Of a stretch of 64,000 bases of DNA, positions 8,422-15,999 are shown one piece after another. Source of the stretch: Beijerinckiaceae bacterium (GTDB taxonomy: Bacteria > Pseudomonadota > Alphaproteobacteria > Rhizobiales > Beijerinckiaceae); contig JAPZUD010000001.1 of NCBI GenBank assembly GCA_027533425.1, positions 372,001 through 436,000 of the forward strand, in the 5' to 3' direction. The first letter of the stretch is position 1. The number at the start of each line of letters is the position of its first letter. Position numbers and translations under genes: made by a program. The notes beneath the pieces are model-generated. The model ran no database searches and was not told the origin of the DNA. It saw nothing but the letters and a program-made list of their open reading frames with translations.

Positions 8422-9657
8422 TCAGGCCCATTCGGCAAGCGCCTTCTGCCAGAGCCAGCCGAGCACGCCCGAGGAGCCGAGCGTCAGCCGGGCCTGGACG
8501 CTGAGGCCGGCCACCACGGCCGGGCCACCTGTCTGGGCGGGGTCAGCCGGCGGGCCATCACCCATATCCATCTGCCGGATCAGCGCCGTATGGTCGAAGA
8601 AGCCGTCGGGTTCGTCCTCGCAGAAGGTAGAGGCATCGAAATGCCAGGAATGGCAGGAGGCCTCGGATCCCTGGCAGCGCGCGGCGAGATAGCGGGCCAG
8701 GGCAACCCCGAGCATGGCGCCGGCGGCGTTGTCGACCGGGAAATGGACGCCGGCCACGGTCCGGTTATAGGCGATCCGGTCTGCCAGCTTGAACAACCGC
8801 TCCCGCCAGGGGCGCCCCGCTTCGCGGGCGCCGGCCTTTTCAAGAAGCTCCACCAGCAGGGCGACCATGGCGAAGGCTTCCGTCGCATGCCCGCTCGGCA
8901 GCGTTCCGTGCAAGGGCGTCGGGATGACCGGATTGATCTGGGGCGAGAGCTGGTGCGGGCGCGGCAGCGAGAAGGCGTGCTTGAAAGCCATCTCGACAAA
9001 AACGGAGAGGCGGAAGACCGTCGACAGCAATTCGAGCGTCCAACGCGTCCGCTCCTCCGAAAGCGGAACGAACATGCCGAGATAGGGCAGGGGCGCCGGG
9101 ATCTGTCCGAGGATCTCGTGAACCCGGTCGCCACGGAGGAGGGCGGCATTGGCCACCAGCGCCAGTTGCCGGTCGCCCAGTTGGGCGATGCTTGGCGGAA
9201 CCAGGGTCACGATCGGATCATACTGGGCCGAGAGATGCGGGCCGCCCGGCTCGCTGGTCCAGCTTTGCTGCGCGGAATGGACAACAAAGCCGCGCGGATT
9301 GGCCGGATCCGCCGAAAAGGCGAGTTGCGAAAAGAGTTCGGCATCGAGAATCCGGGCGCGTACATCGCTTGACCAGCGGGCGAGGCTGTCCTGCTCGGTA
9401 GCCGGCACCGGCCCGGGCAGGGAAGGTGGCGGCGTGTAGAGCCCGGCCAGCGCGTCATGGATCGTCAGCACACTGCCCGGAGCCCCGTTCCAGCTGCCGG
9501 AAAGTCCGTTGAGGCCATTCAGTCCGTTAAGCCCGTTGAGCCCGTTCAACCCGTTGAGGCCGTTCAGCCCATTAAGGCCGTTCAACCCGTTGAGACCATT
9601 GAGGCCATTGAGCCCGTTAAGACCATTGAGCCCGTTCAATCCGTTGGCAAACGACAT
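8422..9657 (-). CDS. Soluble PAP2/vanadium haloperoxidase-fold protein with N-terminal NGL repeats
   Basis: 411 residues. Residues 5-52 are sixteen exact Asn-Gly-Leu triplets. The rest is a PAP2-superfamily domain with all three signature pieces: K226...R233-P234 (KHAFSLPRP), PSGH at 254-257, and NRTVAGVHFPVD with R299, H305 and D309. These residues bind phosphate or vanadate in acid phosphatases and vanadium-dependent haloperoxidases. There are no convincing membrane spans, so it resembles the soluble haloperoxidase-like group more than the integral lipid phosphatases. It lies between the cyclase-TPR gene (42 nt gap) and the subtilase gene (31 nt gap) on the same strand. Phosphatase versus haloperoxidase activity cannot be settled from sequence. 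Confidence 0.82.
   Translation of the reverse strand: MSFANGLNGLNGLNGLNGLNGLNGLNGLNGLNGLNGLNGLNGLNGLNGLNGLSGSWNGAPGSVLTIHDALAGLYTPPPSLPGPVPATEQDSLARWSSDVRARILDAELFSQLAFSADPANPRGFVVHSAQQSWTSEPGGPHLSAQYDPIVTLVPPSIAQLGDRQLALVANAALLRGDRVHEILGQIPAPLPYLGMFVPLSEERTRWTLELLSTVFRLSVFVEMAFKHAFSLPRPHQLSPQINPVIPTPLHGTLPSGHATEAFAMVALLVELLEKAGAREAGRPWRERLFKLADRIAYNRTVAGVHFPVDNAAGAMLGVALARYLAARCQGSEASCHSWHFDASTFCEDEPDGFFDHTALIRQMDMGDGPPADPAQTGGPAVVAGLSVQARLTLGSSGVLGWLWQKALAEWA
9502..9645 (-). repeat. Sixteen-unit 9-bp coding repeat (Asn-Gly-Leu)
   Basis: 144 bp made of sixteen 9-bp units encoding NGL without exception. At the DNA level the units differ at the third codon positions (AAC/AAT, several Gly codons, CTN and TTG/CTT for Leu), while the protein is constant. 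Synonymous drift under a fixed peptide suggests selection on the repeat at the protein level. Read in another phase the peptide is a Gly-Leu-Asn (G-X-Y) array, but without proline. Confidence 0.95.
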
Positions 9658-9699
9658 GCTGAGTTCCTGCCCCTCGTGTTCCGGGATGAGTTTCCGGGA

Positions 9700-11496
9700 T
9701 TAGTTTTCCGGGATACCTGCACCGCGCAGTCCCGCCGCCATCCGGCGGCCGACATCGAAATCGGCCGCAGGTGATTTGGCCAGCCAACGCGCGACCGTGA
9801 GGTTGGGTTCGACAGCCTTGAGCGCTTCCGCGGTTTTCCGCGCCTCGCCCGTTCGGCCGAGATGCCAGAGCGCGGCAGCCCTGACCCGGCTGCCGGAGGG
9901 GTAGAGCCGGTTGGCGCGGATCGCCTCGTCGGCATGGGCCAGTGCCAGCTCGTAATTCCTGGCCGAGAATGCAGACGAAGCGGCAATAGCCTCGAAATAA
10001 TAGCGATGCGGGTCGAATGGCGAGAGCGTCATGGCCCGCCGCACAATCGGATAGGCCTCCGCCCCGCGATCGGTGAATTGCAGCAAGGCGGCCTTGTGAA
10101 GAAGCGCATAGGTCTCGTTCGGGTTGAGCTCGGTCGCATGGTCCAGCAAGGTTTCCGCATCGCTGAAGCGCCGGGCGAAATTCGTCTCGATCAGACCCGC
10201 AACCGCCAGAGCAAGCGGGTTGTCCGGGTCGAGATCCATCGCCCGCCGTGCCAGCGCGCTCGCTTCACTCCCTTCGCTGGCCGGGTCATCGGAAAGGCCC
10301 TTCTGAACCTTGATCGTATACCAGCAGGCGAGCCACGCGCAGGGAAGCGCTTCGCGCGGGTGGCGTTCGATCAGCGTGGAGAGGATCTCGGCCGCATAAG
10401 GGAAATCCTGCCGGCCTGCCCGATGCATCATGCTCACAGCCCCGAGGAGCAGCGAATGGCTCTCGAGGCTCGGCAGCGTCTGCCGCCGGACGCGCTGAAC
10501 CTCGTTCCGGAGCACGGCCTGCAGCAATCCGGCAATGAATCCGTCGAAACCATGGAATTCCGCCGTGATCAGCGCCTCCGCAGGCATGGAGAAGCGCTGT
10601 TCCAGCCGCACAAGGCCCGTTTTGCGTTCGGTGAGTTCGAGTGTCGCCCGGACCCTGTCCTGAAGCGCGGAATAGGTGCCGGATACGATATAGTCGGCCT
10701 GCAGCGCCTCGGCCGCGAGCCCCGGGGAAAGGCCGCGTTGCCGCGCAACCGATGCAGAAAGCCTCGAGATGACGTTGAGATAGGGCGAGCCCGAGAGGGC
10801 CGAGATCAGCTCATCGGCAATGATATCGCCGAGAACATCCCGCGCCGGGCCGCCCTGGATCGGCATGAGGGGGATCACCGCAATGGTGGGGACCAGTTGC
10901 GTATCCTTGCGGGCCGGCATCACCGGCAGCCGCCGCTTGCCGAGGGGACGGAGTGCATAGGCCCGGATGGGTGCCTCCAGATGCTTGAGAAAACAGGTGC
11001 CGAGATCCTCGATCTCCGCATCGACGCCATCGACAAGGTCTGCGCGGAGGTCTTCAGGGACGACAATGGCGCTTGGCATCCCGAGGCCGGACAGGCGGGC
11101 TGCGAGATTGACAGCCTGGCCGTAGATATCCTGCCGGTCCGTCAGGAACTCACCGCGTGCCATGCCCACGCGGATGGCGATCGGCAGCGGGCCCGCGAGA
11201 TCGGCATTGGCGCGCTCGACCATCGCCATGGCGTCGAAGAGCGATGCGATGGCCGCGCGCGGTTCGGAAAACTGGCCGATAATCCCGTCGCCCGTCGAGC
11301 GGATCACACGGCCGTTCCCGCGGGCGAAGAGATCCTCGATGGCCTGGCGCTGCTCGATCCATCGCGTGATGAAGAGCCCGCCATCCCGGGCGGTCAGCCG
11401 GACGGATTCCATCACGTCGATGAAGACGATCACGCCGCTCGACCACGCGAGTTCCCCCGTCGCGAATCGATGAAGCGCGGAACCCTCATCCGCCAT
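9700..11496 (-). CDS. Class III adenylate/guanylate cyclase with TPR region
   Basis: 598 residues from the ATG at 11496 (GGGGG ribosome site 5-9 nt upstream). Residues 15-150 form a class III cyclase domain: metal Asp in VFIDVMES (D27), second metal Asp in RSTGDGIIGQF (D70), and the transition-state Asn/Arg in GQAVNLAARL (N130, R134). The usual Lys before the second Asp (KxxGD) is Arg here. Next comes a TolB/FlgO-like segment (TIAVIPLMPIQGGPARDVLGDIIADELISALS, about 240-300), then tetratricopeptide-like helices to the C-terminus. This domain order is common in rhizobial cyclases that respond to unknown inputs. It heads a reverse-strand run with the PAP2-fold and subtilase genes. Whether it makes cAMP or is inactive is not certain. 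Confidence 0.85.
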   Translation of the reverse strand: MADEGSALHRFATGELAWSSGVIVFIDVMESVRLTARDGGLFITRWIEQRQAIEDLFARGNGRVIRSTGDGIIGQFSEPRAAIASLFDAMAMVERANADLAGPLPIAIRVGMARGEFLTDRQDIYGQAVNLAARLSGLGMPSAIVVPEDLRADLVDGVDAEIEDLGTCFLKHLEAPIRAYALRPLGKRRLPVMPARKDTQLVPTIAVIPLMPIQGGPARDVLGDIIADELISALSGSPYLNVISRLSASVARQRGLSPGLAAEALQADYIVSGTYSALQDRVRATLELTERKTGLVRLEQRFSMPAEALITAEFHGFDGFIAGLLQAVLRNEVQRVRRQTLPSLESHSLLLGAVSMMHRAGRQDFPYAAEILSTLIERHPREALPCAWLACWYTIKVQKGLSDDPASEGSEASALARRAMDLDPDNPLALAVAGLIETNFARRFSDAETLLDHATELNPNETYALLHKAALLQFTDRGAEAYPIVRRAMTLSPFDPHRYYFEAIAASSAFSARNYELALAHADEAIRANRLYPSGSRVRAAALWHLGRTGEARKTAEALKAVEPNLTVARWLAKSPAADFDVGRRMAAGLRGAGIPEN

Positions 11497-11884
11497 CGAC
11501 ACCCCCTGCCAATCGGATCGGGGGGTGAAGCTAGGCAGTTTCCGTGGCGATGTCACGCGAGGCTGGCATGAAGGAGGCTCGGCTTTCGCAGGGGAAGCCC
11601 GGCGCTCGATCAGGCAGGGGGGCGTGCTTTCGATCATCCAGCTCTCGGTCGGATCAGGAGGCCGGATGCATCCTTGCATCTTCGCAGCCCTGATCTGTGG
11701 CAAAACCCACAGGTTCCCACGAATATGCCGGTTAGGGGCACCAAGCGTGTTCCGGAATGGTTGAACGGGGCATCAACAGAGGAATACCGGCAGGTTCTGG
11801 ACAAAACATCGCGGATGGCGCCGGATTCCCCTCAAGGGAAGCCGACATGGTGAGTCGGCAGGCATGCAGCGCGCGGGGGGTTCC
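11497..11884. other. Intergenic region between divergent cyclase and TMEM43 genes
   Basis: About 390 bp separating the divergent cyclase-TPR and TMEM43 genes. It must carry both promoters. No clear -35/-10 pair, palindrome, RNA gene or small gene with a convincing ribosome site was recognised. Confidence 0.5.
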
Positions 11885-13072
11885 ATGTCAGACAATGATC
11901 CGTTCCGGGGCGAGGAAACCATCTCGATCCCCTCGGGTGAGGATGTCCATGCTGCACCGCAGGGCTTCCTCGAAAGGCTGTCCAACAGTTTCGGCGCCAT
12001 TCTGACAGGCTTGCTGTTGATCCCGCTGGCCTGCTGGGGCCTGTTCTGGAACGAGGGCCGGGCCGTGAAGACCGCCCGCGCGCTGGAGGAAGGGCAGGGG
12101 CTTGTCCAGTCGATCGGCACGCAGCGCCGTGACCCGGCTTTCGACGGCAAGCTGATCCATGTCACCGGCGAGGTCCGGTCTGTGGGCGGCGTGCAGGATG
12201 ATCTCTTCGGCATCCGTTCGCGCGGGCTGAAGCTCTACCGCAAGGTCGAGATGCTGCAATGGGTTGAGAAGGAATCCGGCTCCGGCCAGGAGCGCAAGGT
12301 CACCTATTCCCAGGAATGGAGTGACCGTCCGATCGATTCCAGCCGGTTCCGCGTGCCGCAGGGCCATCAGAACCCACCGATGCGATGGTCCTCGGAATCT
12401 TTCTTCGCACGGGATGCGAAGATCGATACCTATCCCATTGGGAATGCGATACAACGGCTCTCCGGCGCCAGCGATTTTCGGCTGGATCCGGCAGCCGTCG
12501 AGACGGCGCGTCGCCGGACCGGCTCGCCCCTCGTCATGCGGGACGGAATGCTTTTCCTCGCCAATAACCAGAACGGCACACAAGTCGGCAGCCTGCGCGT
12601 CAGCTACCAGCTTCTTCCGGAGGGGACGGCGAGTTTCGTCGGTCGCCAAACGGTCGATGGCATCGAGCCCTACAGGGCCCGCAACGGCCGCGATTTCCTG
12701 CTGGCCGCCAACGGCACGCGCACCACCGACGAGATGTTCGAGACGGCCCAGCAGGACAATGTGATCCTGACCTGGATCCTCCGGGTTGTCGGCCTTGTGG
12801 TGATGTTCATCGGCTTCTCATCGCTCTTCGCGCCGGTCACCTTGCTCGCGAGCTATGTTCCGCTGCTCGGGAGCCTTGTCAGTGGCGCGGTTGGCCTCGT
12901 CGCGGCCGCAGCGACGGCCATTCTGGGGCCTGCCGTTATCGCCGTGGCCTGGTTCGCCTACCGCCCGCTGGTTTCGATCATCGTGCTGGCGATCGGCTTC
13001 GGCCTTGCCTTCGGGTTCCGGATCTTGCGCCAGCGCCGTCAGGCCGCGATGCCGAAAGGCGCCCCGGCCTGA
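11885..13072 (+). CDS. TMEM43 family protein
   Basis: 395 residues from the ATG at 11885 (GGGGGG just upstream). One membrane span lies near the N-terminus (FGAILTGLLLIPLACWGLFW), then a large hydrophilic domain, then about four spans near the C-terminus (VILTWILRVVGLVVMFIGFSSLF onward). The sequence has the hallmarks of the TMEM43/LUMA family: the WNEGRAV segment after the first span, KLIHVTGEV, and VTYSQEWSDRPIDSSRF followed by GHQNP. Human TMEM43 is an inner-nuclear-membrane/ER protein; the role of bacterial homologues is not established. It is transcribed away from the cyclase gene and ends 9 nt from the convergent sugar-acid dehydratase-like gene. Confidence 0.85.
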   Translation: MSDNDPFRGEETISIPSGEDVHAAPQGFLERLSNSFGAILTGLLLIPLACWGLFWNEGRAVKTARALEEGQGLVQSIGTQRRDPAFDGKLIHVTGEVRSVGGVQDDLFGIRSRGLKLYRKVEMLQWVEKESGSGQERKVTYSQEWSDRPIDSSRFRVPQGHQNPPMRWSSESFFARDAKIDTYPIGNAIQRLSGASDFRLDPAAVETARRRTGSPLVMRDGMLFLANNQNGTQVGSLRVSYQLLPEGTASFVGRQTVDGIEPYRARNGRDFLLAANGTRTTDEMFETAQQDNVILTWILRVVGLVVMFIGFSSLFAPVTLLASYVPLLGSLVSGAVGLVAAAATAILGPAVIAVAWFAYRPLVSIIVLAIGFGLAFGFRILRQRRQAAMPKGAPA

Positions 13073-13080
13073 CGCCGGGG
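13062..13080. terminator. Possible hairpin between convergent genes
   Basis: CCCCGGC (13062-13068) and GCCGGGG (13074-13080) form a perfect 7-bp stem with a 5-nt loop that contains the TMEM43 stop codon. Only TT follows, so as a rho-independent terminator it is weak. Confidence 0.35.
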
Positions 13081-13081
13081 T

Positions 13082-14026
13082 TCAGCGGGCCCAACGCAGC
13101 GCCATCACGTCTAGATCGCGCGCCAGTTCCAGCAATTGCGCCTCGGCTTCGGCCGAGGGGCGCCGCAGTGGATGGCGGACATCGTCACAGGCGATGATCC
13201 CGCCGGCTTTCATCAGGATCTTGGCCGTGATCAGCCCGCATTGCCGGTTCTCGTGGTTGATCAGCGGCAGCCAGCGGGCATAGGCCGCCCGGGTGGCGGC
13301 CCGGTCGCCGCGCGCCCAGGGATCCATGATCTGGCGGATGCCATCGGGATAGCCGCCGCCCGTCATGGCGCCGGTGCACCCGGCATCGAGATCGGCCATC
13401 AGCGTGATCGCCTCCTCGCCGTCCCACGGGCCCTCGATGGCCGCGCCGCCAAGCGCGAGCAGGTCCCGCAGCTTGGTGGCGGCGCCGGCGGTCTCGATCT
13501 TGAAATAGGCGACCTGCTCGATCTCCTTGGCCAGCTTGGCCAGCAGGGCGGGGGGCAGCGGCGTGCCGGCCACGGGTGCGTCCTGGATCATGATCGGAAT
13601 CGTGATCGCATCGGACACAGCCTTGAAGAACTCGGCGATCTGCGCGTCGCCCACGCGGAACGTGGCGCCATGATAGGGCGGCATGATCATCACCATGGCC
13701 GCACCCATCGCCTCGGCTGCGCGCGAGCGTTCGGCACAGACGCGCGAGGAGAAATGCGTCGTCGTCACGATCACCGGCACGCGGCCGGCCACATGCTCGA
13801 GACAAAGCCTGGTCAGCACTTCGCGCTCGGCATCGGACAGAACGAACTGCTCCGAGAAATTCGCGAGGATGCACAGCCCGTGCGAACCGGCATCGATCAT
13901 GAAATCCAGGCAGCGCTTCTGGCCCTCGAGATCAAGGCCGCCAGCCGCGTCGAAGATCGTGGGAACAACCGGAAAAACCCCCTTGTAGGGACGCTGGAAC
14001 CCGTGCGGAGCCTTGGCCTGGACCAT
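13082..14026 (-). CDS. DapA/NAL-superfamily protein resembling L-2-keto-3-deoxyarabonate dehydratase
   Basis: 314 residues with a class I aldolase-type TIM barrel. The Schiff-base Lys is in VAYFKIETAG (K176). The usual GTTGE loop is replaced by ANFSE (55-59) and the usual Tyr of YNxP by Gln (IQDAP), so this is not a standard dihydrodipicolinate synthase. From memory, the ILANFSEQF, MMPPYHGATFRV-like, EGPWDGEEAITLMADL and PLINHENRQ segments are those of L-2-keto-3-deoxyarabonate dehydratase from the oxidative L-arabinose pathway, which yields 2-oxoglutarate semialdehyde. A related C5 or C6 2-keto-3-deoxy acid is possible. It is divergent from the amidohydrolase gene, with a palindromic operator between. 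Confidence 0.75.
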   Translation of the reverse strand: MVQAKAPHGFQRPYKGVFPVVPTIFDAAGGLDLEGQKRCLDFMIDAGSHGLCILANFSEQFVLSDAEREVLTRLCLEHVAGRVPVIVTTTHFSSRVCAERSRAAEAMGAAMVMIMPPYHGATFRVGDAQIAEFFKAVSDAITIPIMIQDAPVAGTPLPPALLAKLAKEIEQVAYFKIETAGAATKLRDLLALGGAAIEGPWDGEEAITLMADLDAGCTGAMTGGGYPDGIRQIMDPWARGDRAATRAAYARWLPLINHENRQCGLITAKILMKAGGIIACDDVRHPLRRPSAEAEAQLLELARDLDVMALRWAR

Positions 14027-14050
14027 TGCGGTGAACCTCTCTGAAAAACT

Positions 14051-14063
14051 GTATGCAGCATAC
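14051..14063. promoter_or_regulatory. GntR-type operator, perfect 13-bp palindrome
   Basis: GTATGCAGCATAC is a perfect palindrome around a central A. It lies between the divergent dehydratase-like (start 14026) and amidohydrolase genes. Near-identical sites occur at 25116, 26579 and 30855, each before an operon of the same catabolic island, which encodes a GntR-family regulator at 20825-21523. Confidence 0.75.
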
Positions 14064-14091
14064 TTGCGACCCGGGAACCATTAGCTATAGT
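14064..14091 (+). promoter_or_regulatory. Promoter for the amidohydrolase-TRAP-CoA transferase operon
   Basis: TTGCGA (14064-14069) and TATAGT (14086-14091) are separated by 16 bp, a good sigma-70-type pair. The -35 box abuts the palindromic operator, so a bound GntR protein would block polymerase. Transcription would start near 14098, which rules out the GTG at 14090 as the translation start of the next gene. Confidence 0.55.
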
Positions 14092-14173
14092 GGCCCTGCC
14101 GTCAATCCGGGAGGCAGCGATTTCACACCAGCCAGCGGCAGGATCGGTCAACCAGAACGGGGCTGGACGCGCC

Positions 14174-15064
14174 GTGGTGGACGCACATCACCATGTCTGG
14201 GATCCTGGCCGGAACTACCATCCCTGGCTCTGTGACGAACCCCCGATCCGCTTCCGCTACGGTGATTACGCCGCGATCCGCCGACCCTACCTCCCGGATG
14301 ATTTCCGCCGCGATGCCGCGCCCTATCAGCTTCTCGCCAGCGTCTATGTCGAGGCGGAATGGGATCCGCGTGATCCTGTCGGCGAGATGGCCTATATCGC
14401 CGACCTTCGGGCTGAGACGAGCCTGCCCAGCGTGGCCGTGGCGCAGGCCTGGCTCGACCGGGCCGATTGTGCGGCCGTGCTGGAAAGCCATGCCGCGCGG
14501 GATTTCGTCCGTTCGGTCCGCCACAAGCCGCGGGCCAATGCCTCGCCGGCTGACGGGGCTCCCGGCGGGATGACGGATCCACGCTGGCGCGAGGGGTTTG
14601 CCCGGTTGGCGCCGCTCGGGCTGCACTTCGACCTGCAGACGCCATGGTGGCATCTCGGCGAAGCGGCCCGGCTGGCGGCGGATTTTCCGGAAACCACCAT
14701 CATCCTGAACCATACCGGCCTGCCGGCGGATCGCTCACCCGAGGGGCTGGCCGGCTGGCAGGCTGCGATGCGGGGCCTCGCGGCCTGTCCGAATGTCATG
14801 GTCAAGATCTCGGGGATCGGCGTCCCCGGCCAGCCCTGGACAGCCGAGGCCAATCGCGGGATCGTGCTGCGGACGATCGAGCTTTTCGGAACCGGGCGCT
14901 GCATGTTCGCCTCGAACTTTCCGGTCGATTCGCTCTGTGCCAGCTTCCCCACGATTTTCAACGGGTTCGAAGCCATCGTGGCCGGCTTCCCGCCGGAGGA
15001 ACAAGAGGCGTTGTTCGTCGAAAACGCCCGACGCATCTATGCGATAGGAGAGGGACATGCCTGA
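14174..15064 (+). CDS. Amidohydrolase family 2 (lactonase-like) protein
   Basis: About 296 residues if translation starts at the GTG at 14174, just before VDAHHHVWD; the upstream GTG at 14090 overlaps the predicted promoter. The family (COG3618, including fuconolactonase and 2-pyrone-4,6-dicarboxylate hydrolase) is a metal-dependent TIM barrel. The HxH pair is in DAHHHVW, a later His is in LNHTGLP and the C-terminal motif is FASNFPVD, where fuconolactonases have GSDWPV, so the usual catalytic Asp position reads Asn with an Asp four residues on. It probably opens a lactone or a related ring ester. It overlaps the next gene by 8 nt and is the first gene of the operon. Confidence 0.8.
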   Translation: MVDAHHHVWDPGRNYHPWLCDEPPIRFRYGDYAAIRRPYLPDDFRRDAAPYQLLASVYVEAEWDPRDPVGEMAYIADLRAETSLPSVAVAQAWLDRADCAAVLESHAARDFVRSVRHKPRANASPADGAPGGMTDPRWREGFARLAPLGLHFDLQTPWWHLGEAARLAADFPETTIILNHTGLPADRSPEGLAGWQAAMRGLAACPNVMVKISGIGVPGQPWTAEANRGIVLRTIELFGTGRCMFASNFPVDSLCASFPTIFNGFEAIVAGFPPEEQEALFVENARRIYAIGEGHA

Positions 15065-15950
15065 AACGGGAACGGCAAAACCAAGGCTTGGCTATGTCGG
15101 GATCGGCCTCATGGGCCTGCCGATGGTCCGGCATCTGCTGCCGAAGGGCTATGCCATCACCGCCTATGATATCGCGCCGGCCCGCTGCGAATCCGCGCGC
15201 GAAGCCGGAGCCCGCATCGCGGCCACGCCCGCCGGTGTGGTGGAGGGCGCGGATCTGGTCATCCTCAACCTGCCGACGCTCGATGCGGTGGAGCAGGTGA
15301 TGTTCGGCAGCGGCGGCGTTGCTGCCGCGATGAAGCCGGGCCAGATCCTCGTCGATTTCTCGACCATCCCCGTCGAGGCCTGCCGCCGCCTCGGCGCCCG
15401 CTTGCTGGCGGAACGCGGCTGCGGCTGGGTCGATACGCCGGTCTCGGGTGGCCCGCCGGCTTCCGGCACCGGCACGCTGACCGTCATGGCCGGCGGCCGC
15501 GAGGAAGATCTCGCCCGGATCGCGCCGCTCATGGCCGATGTTGCTGGCCGATACACGATCATGGGCGGCCCCGGCGCGGGAATGGTGGCCAAGATGATCA
15601 ACCAGATGATCGTCGGCTGCACCCATGCTGTCCTGGCCGAAGCCCTGATGGTGGCCGAAGCGGCGGGGATCGACGCGAAGCGCATCCCCGAATGCCTGGC
15701 TGGCGGCCATGCCGACAGCAACCTGCTCCAGCGCAACTATCCGCGCATGGCCAACCGCGAATTCGCACCGCAGGGCTATGCCCGGCAGATGTTGAAGGAT
15801 CTCGAGATGGTCAATGTCTTCACCGCCGGGCTGAAGACTGCCACGCCGATGACGGCGGATGCGCTCAATCTCTACCGGATGGCCGTTCATTTCGGCCATG
15901 CGGAACTCGATACGACCGCCTTGGTCAAGGTTTACGACCGCGAGGGCTGA
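15057..15950 (+). CDS. NAD(P)-dependent beta-hydroxyacid dehydrogenase (HIBADH family)
   Basis: 297 residues. The Rossmann motif GYVGIGLMGLPM is at 12-23. The substrate-binding motif DTPVSGGPPASGTGTL follows at 126-141, and the catalytic Lys lies in GAGMVAKMINQ (K179). These are the marks of the 3-hydroxyisobutyrate / tartronate-semialdehyde reductase family, which interconverts a beta-hydroxy acid and its semialdehyde. Its start overlaps the end of the amidohydrolase gene, and a TRAP binding-protein gene follows after 49 nt. The exact hydroxy acid is not evident. Confidence 0.85.
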   Translation: MPETGTAKPRLGYVGIGLMGLPMVRHLLPKGYAITAYDIAPARCESAREAGARIAATPAGVVEGADLVILNLPTLDAVEQVMFGSGGVAAAMKPGQILVDFSTIPVEACRRLGARLLAERGCGWVDTPVSGGPPASGTGTLTVMAGGREEDLARIAPLMADVAGRYTIMGGPGAGMVAKMINQMIVGCTHAVLAEALMVAEAAGIDAKRIPECLAGGHADSNLLQRNYPRMANREFAPQGYARQMLKDLEMVNVFTAGLKTATPMTADALNLYRMAVHFGHAELDTTALVKVYDREG

Positions 15951-15999
15951 CACCCTTCGACAATCAGGGCCCCAAGGGCCGAAACTGGGAGGAAGAACG

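Noticed and set aside
9502-9645. The 9-bp array as a CRISPR or DNA minisatellite
   Set aside because: Units are contiguous, without spacers, stay in frame and vary only at synonymous positions; it is a coding repeat.
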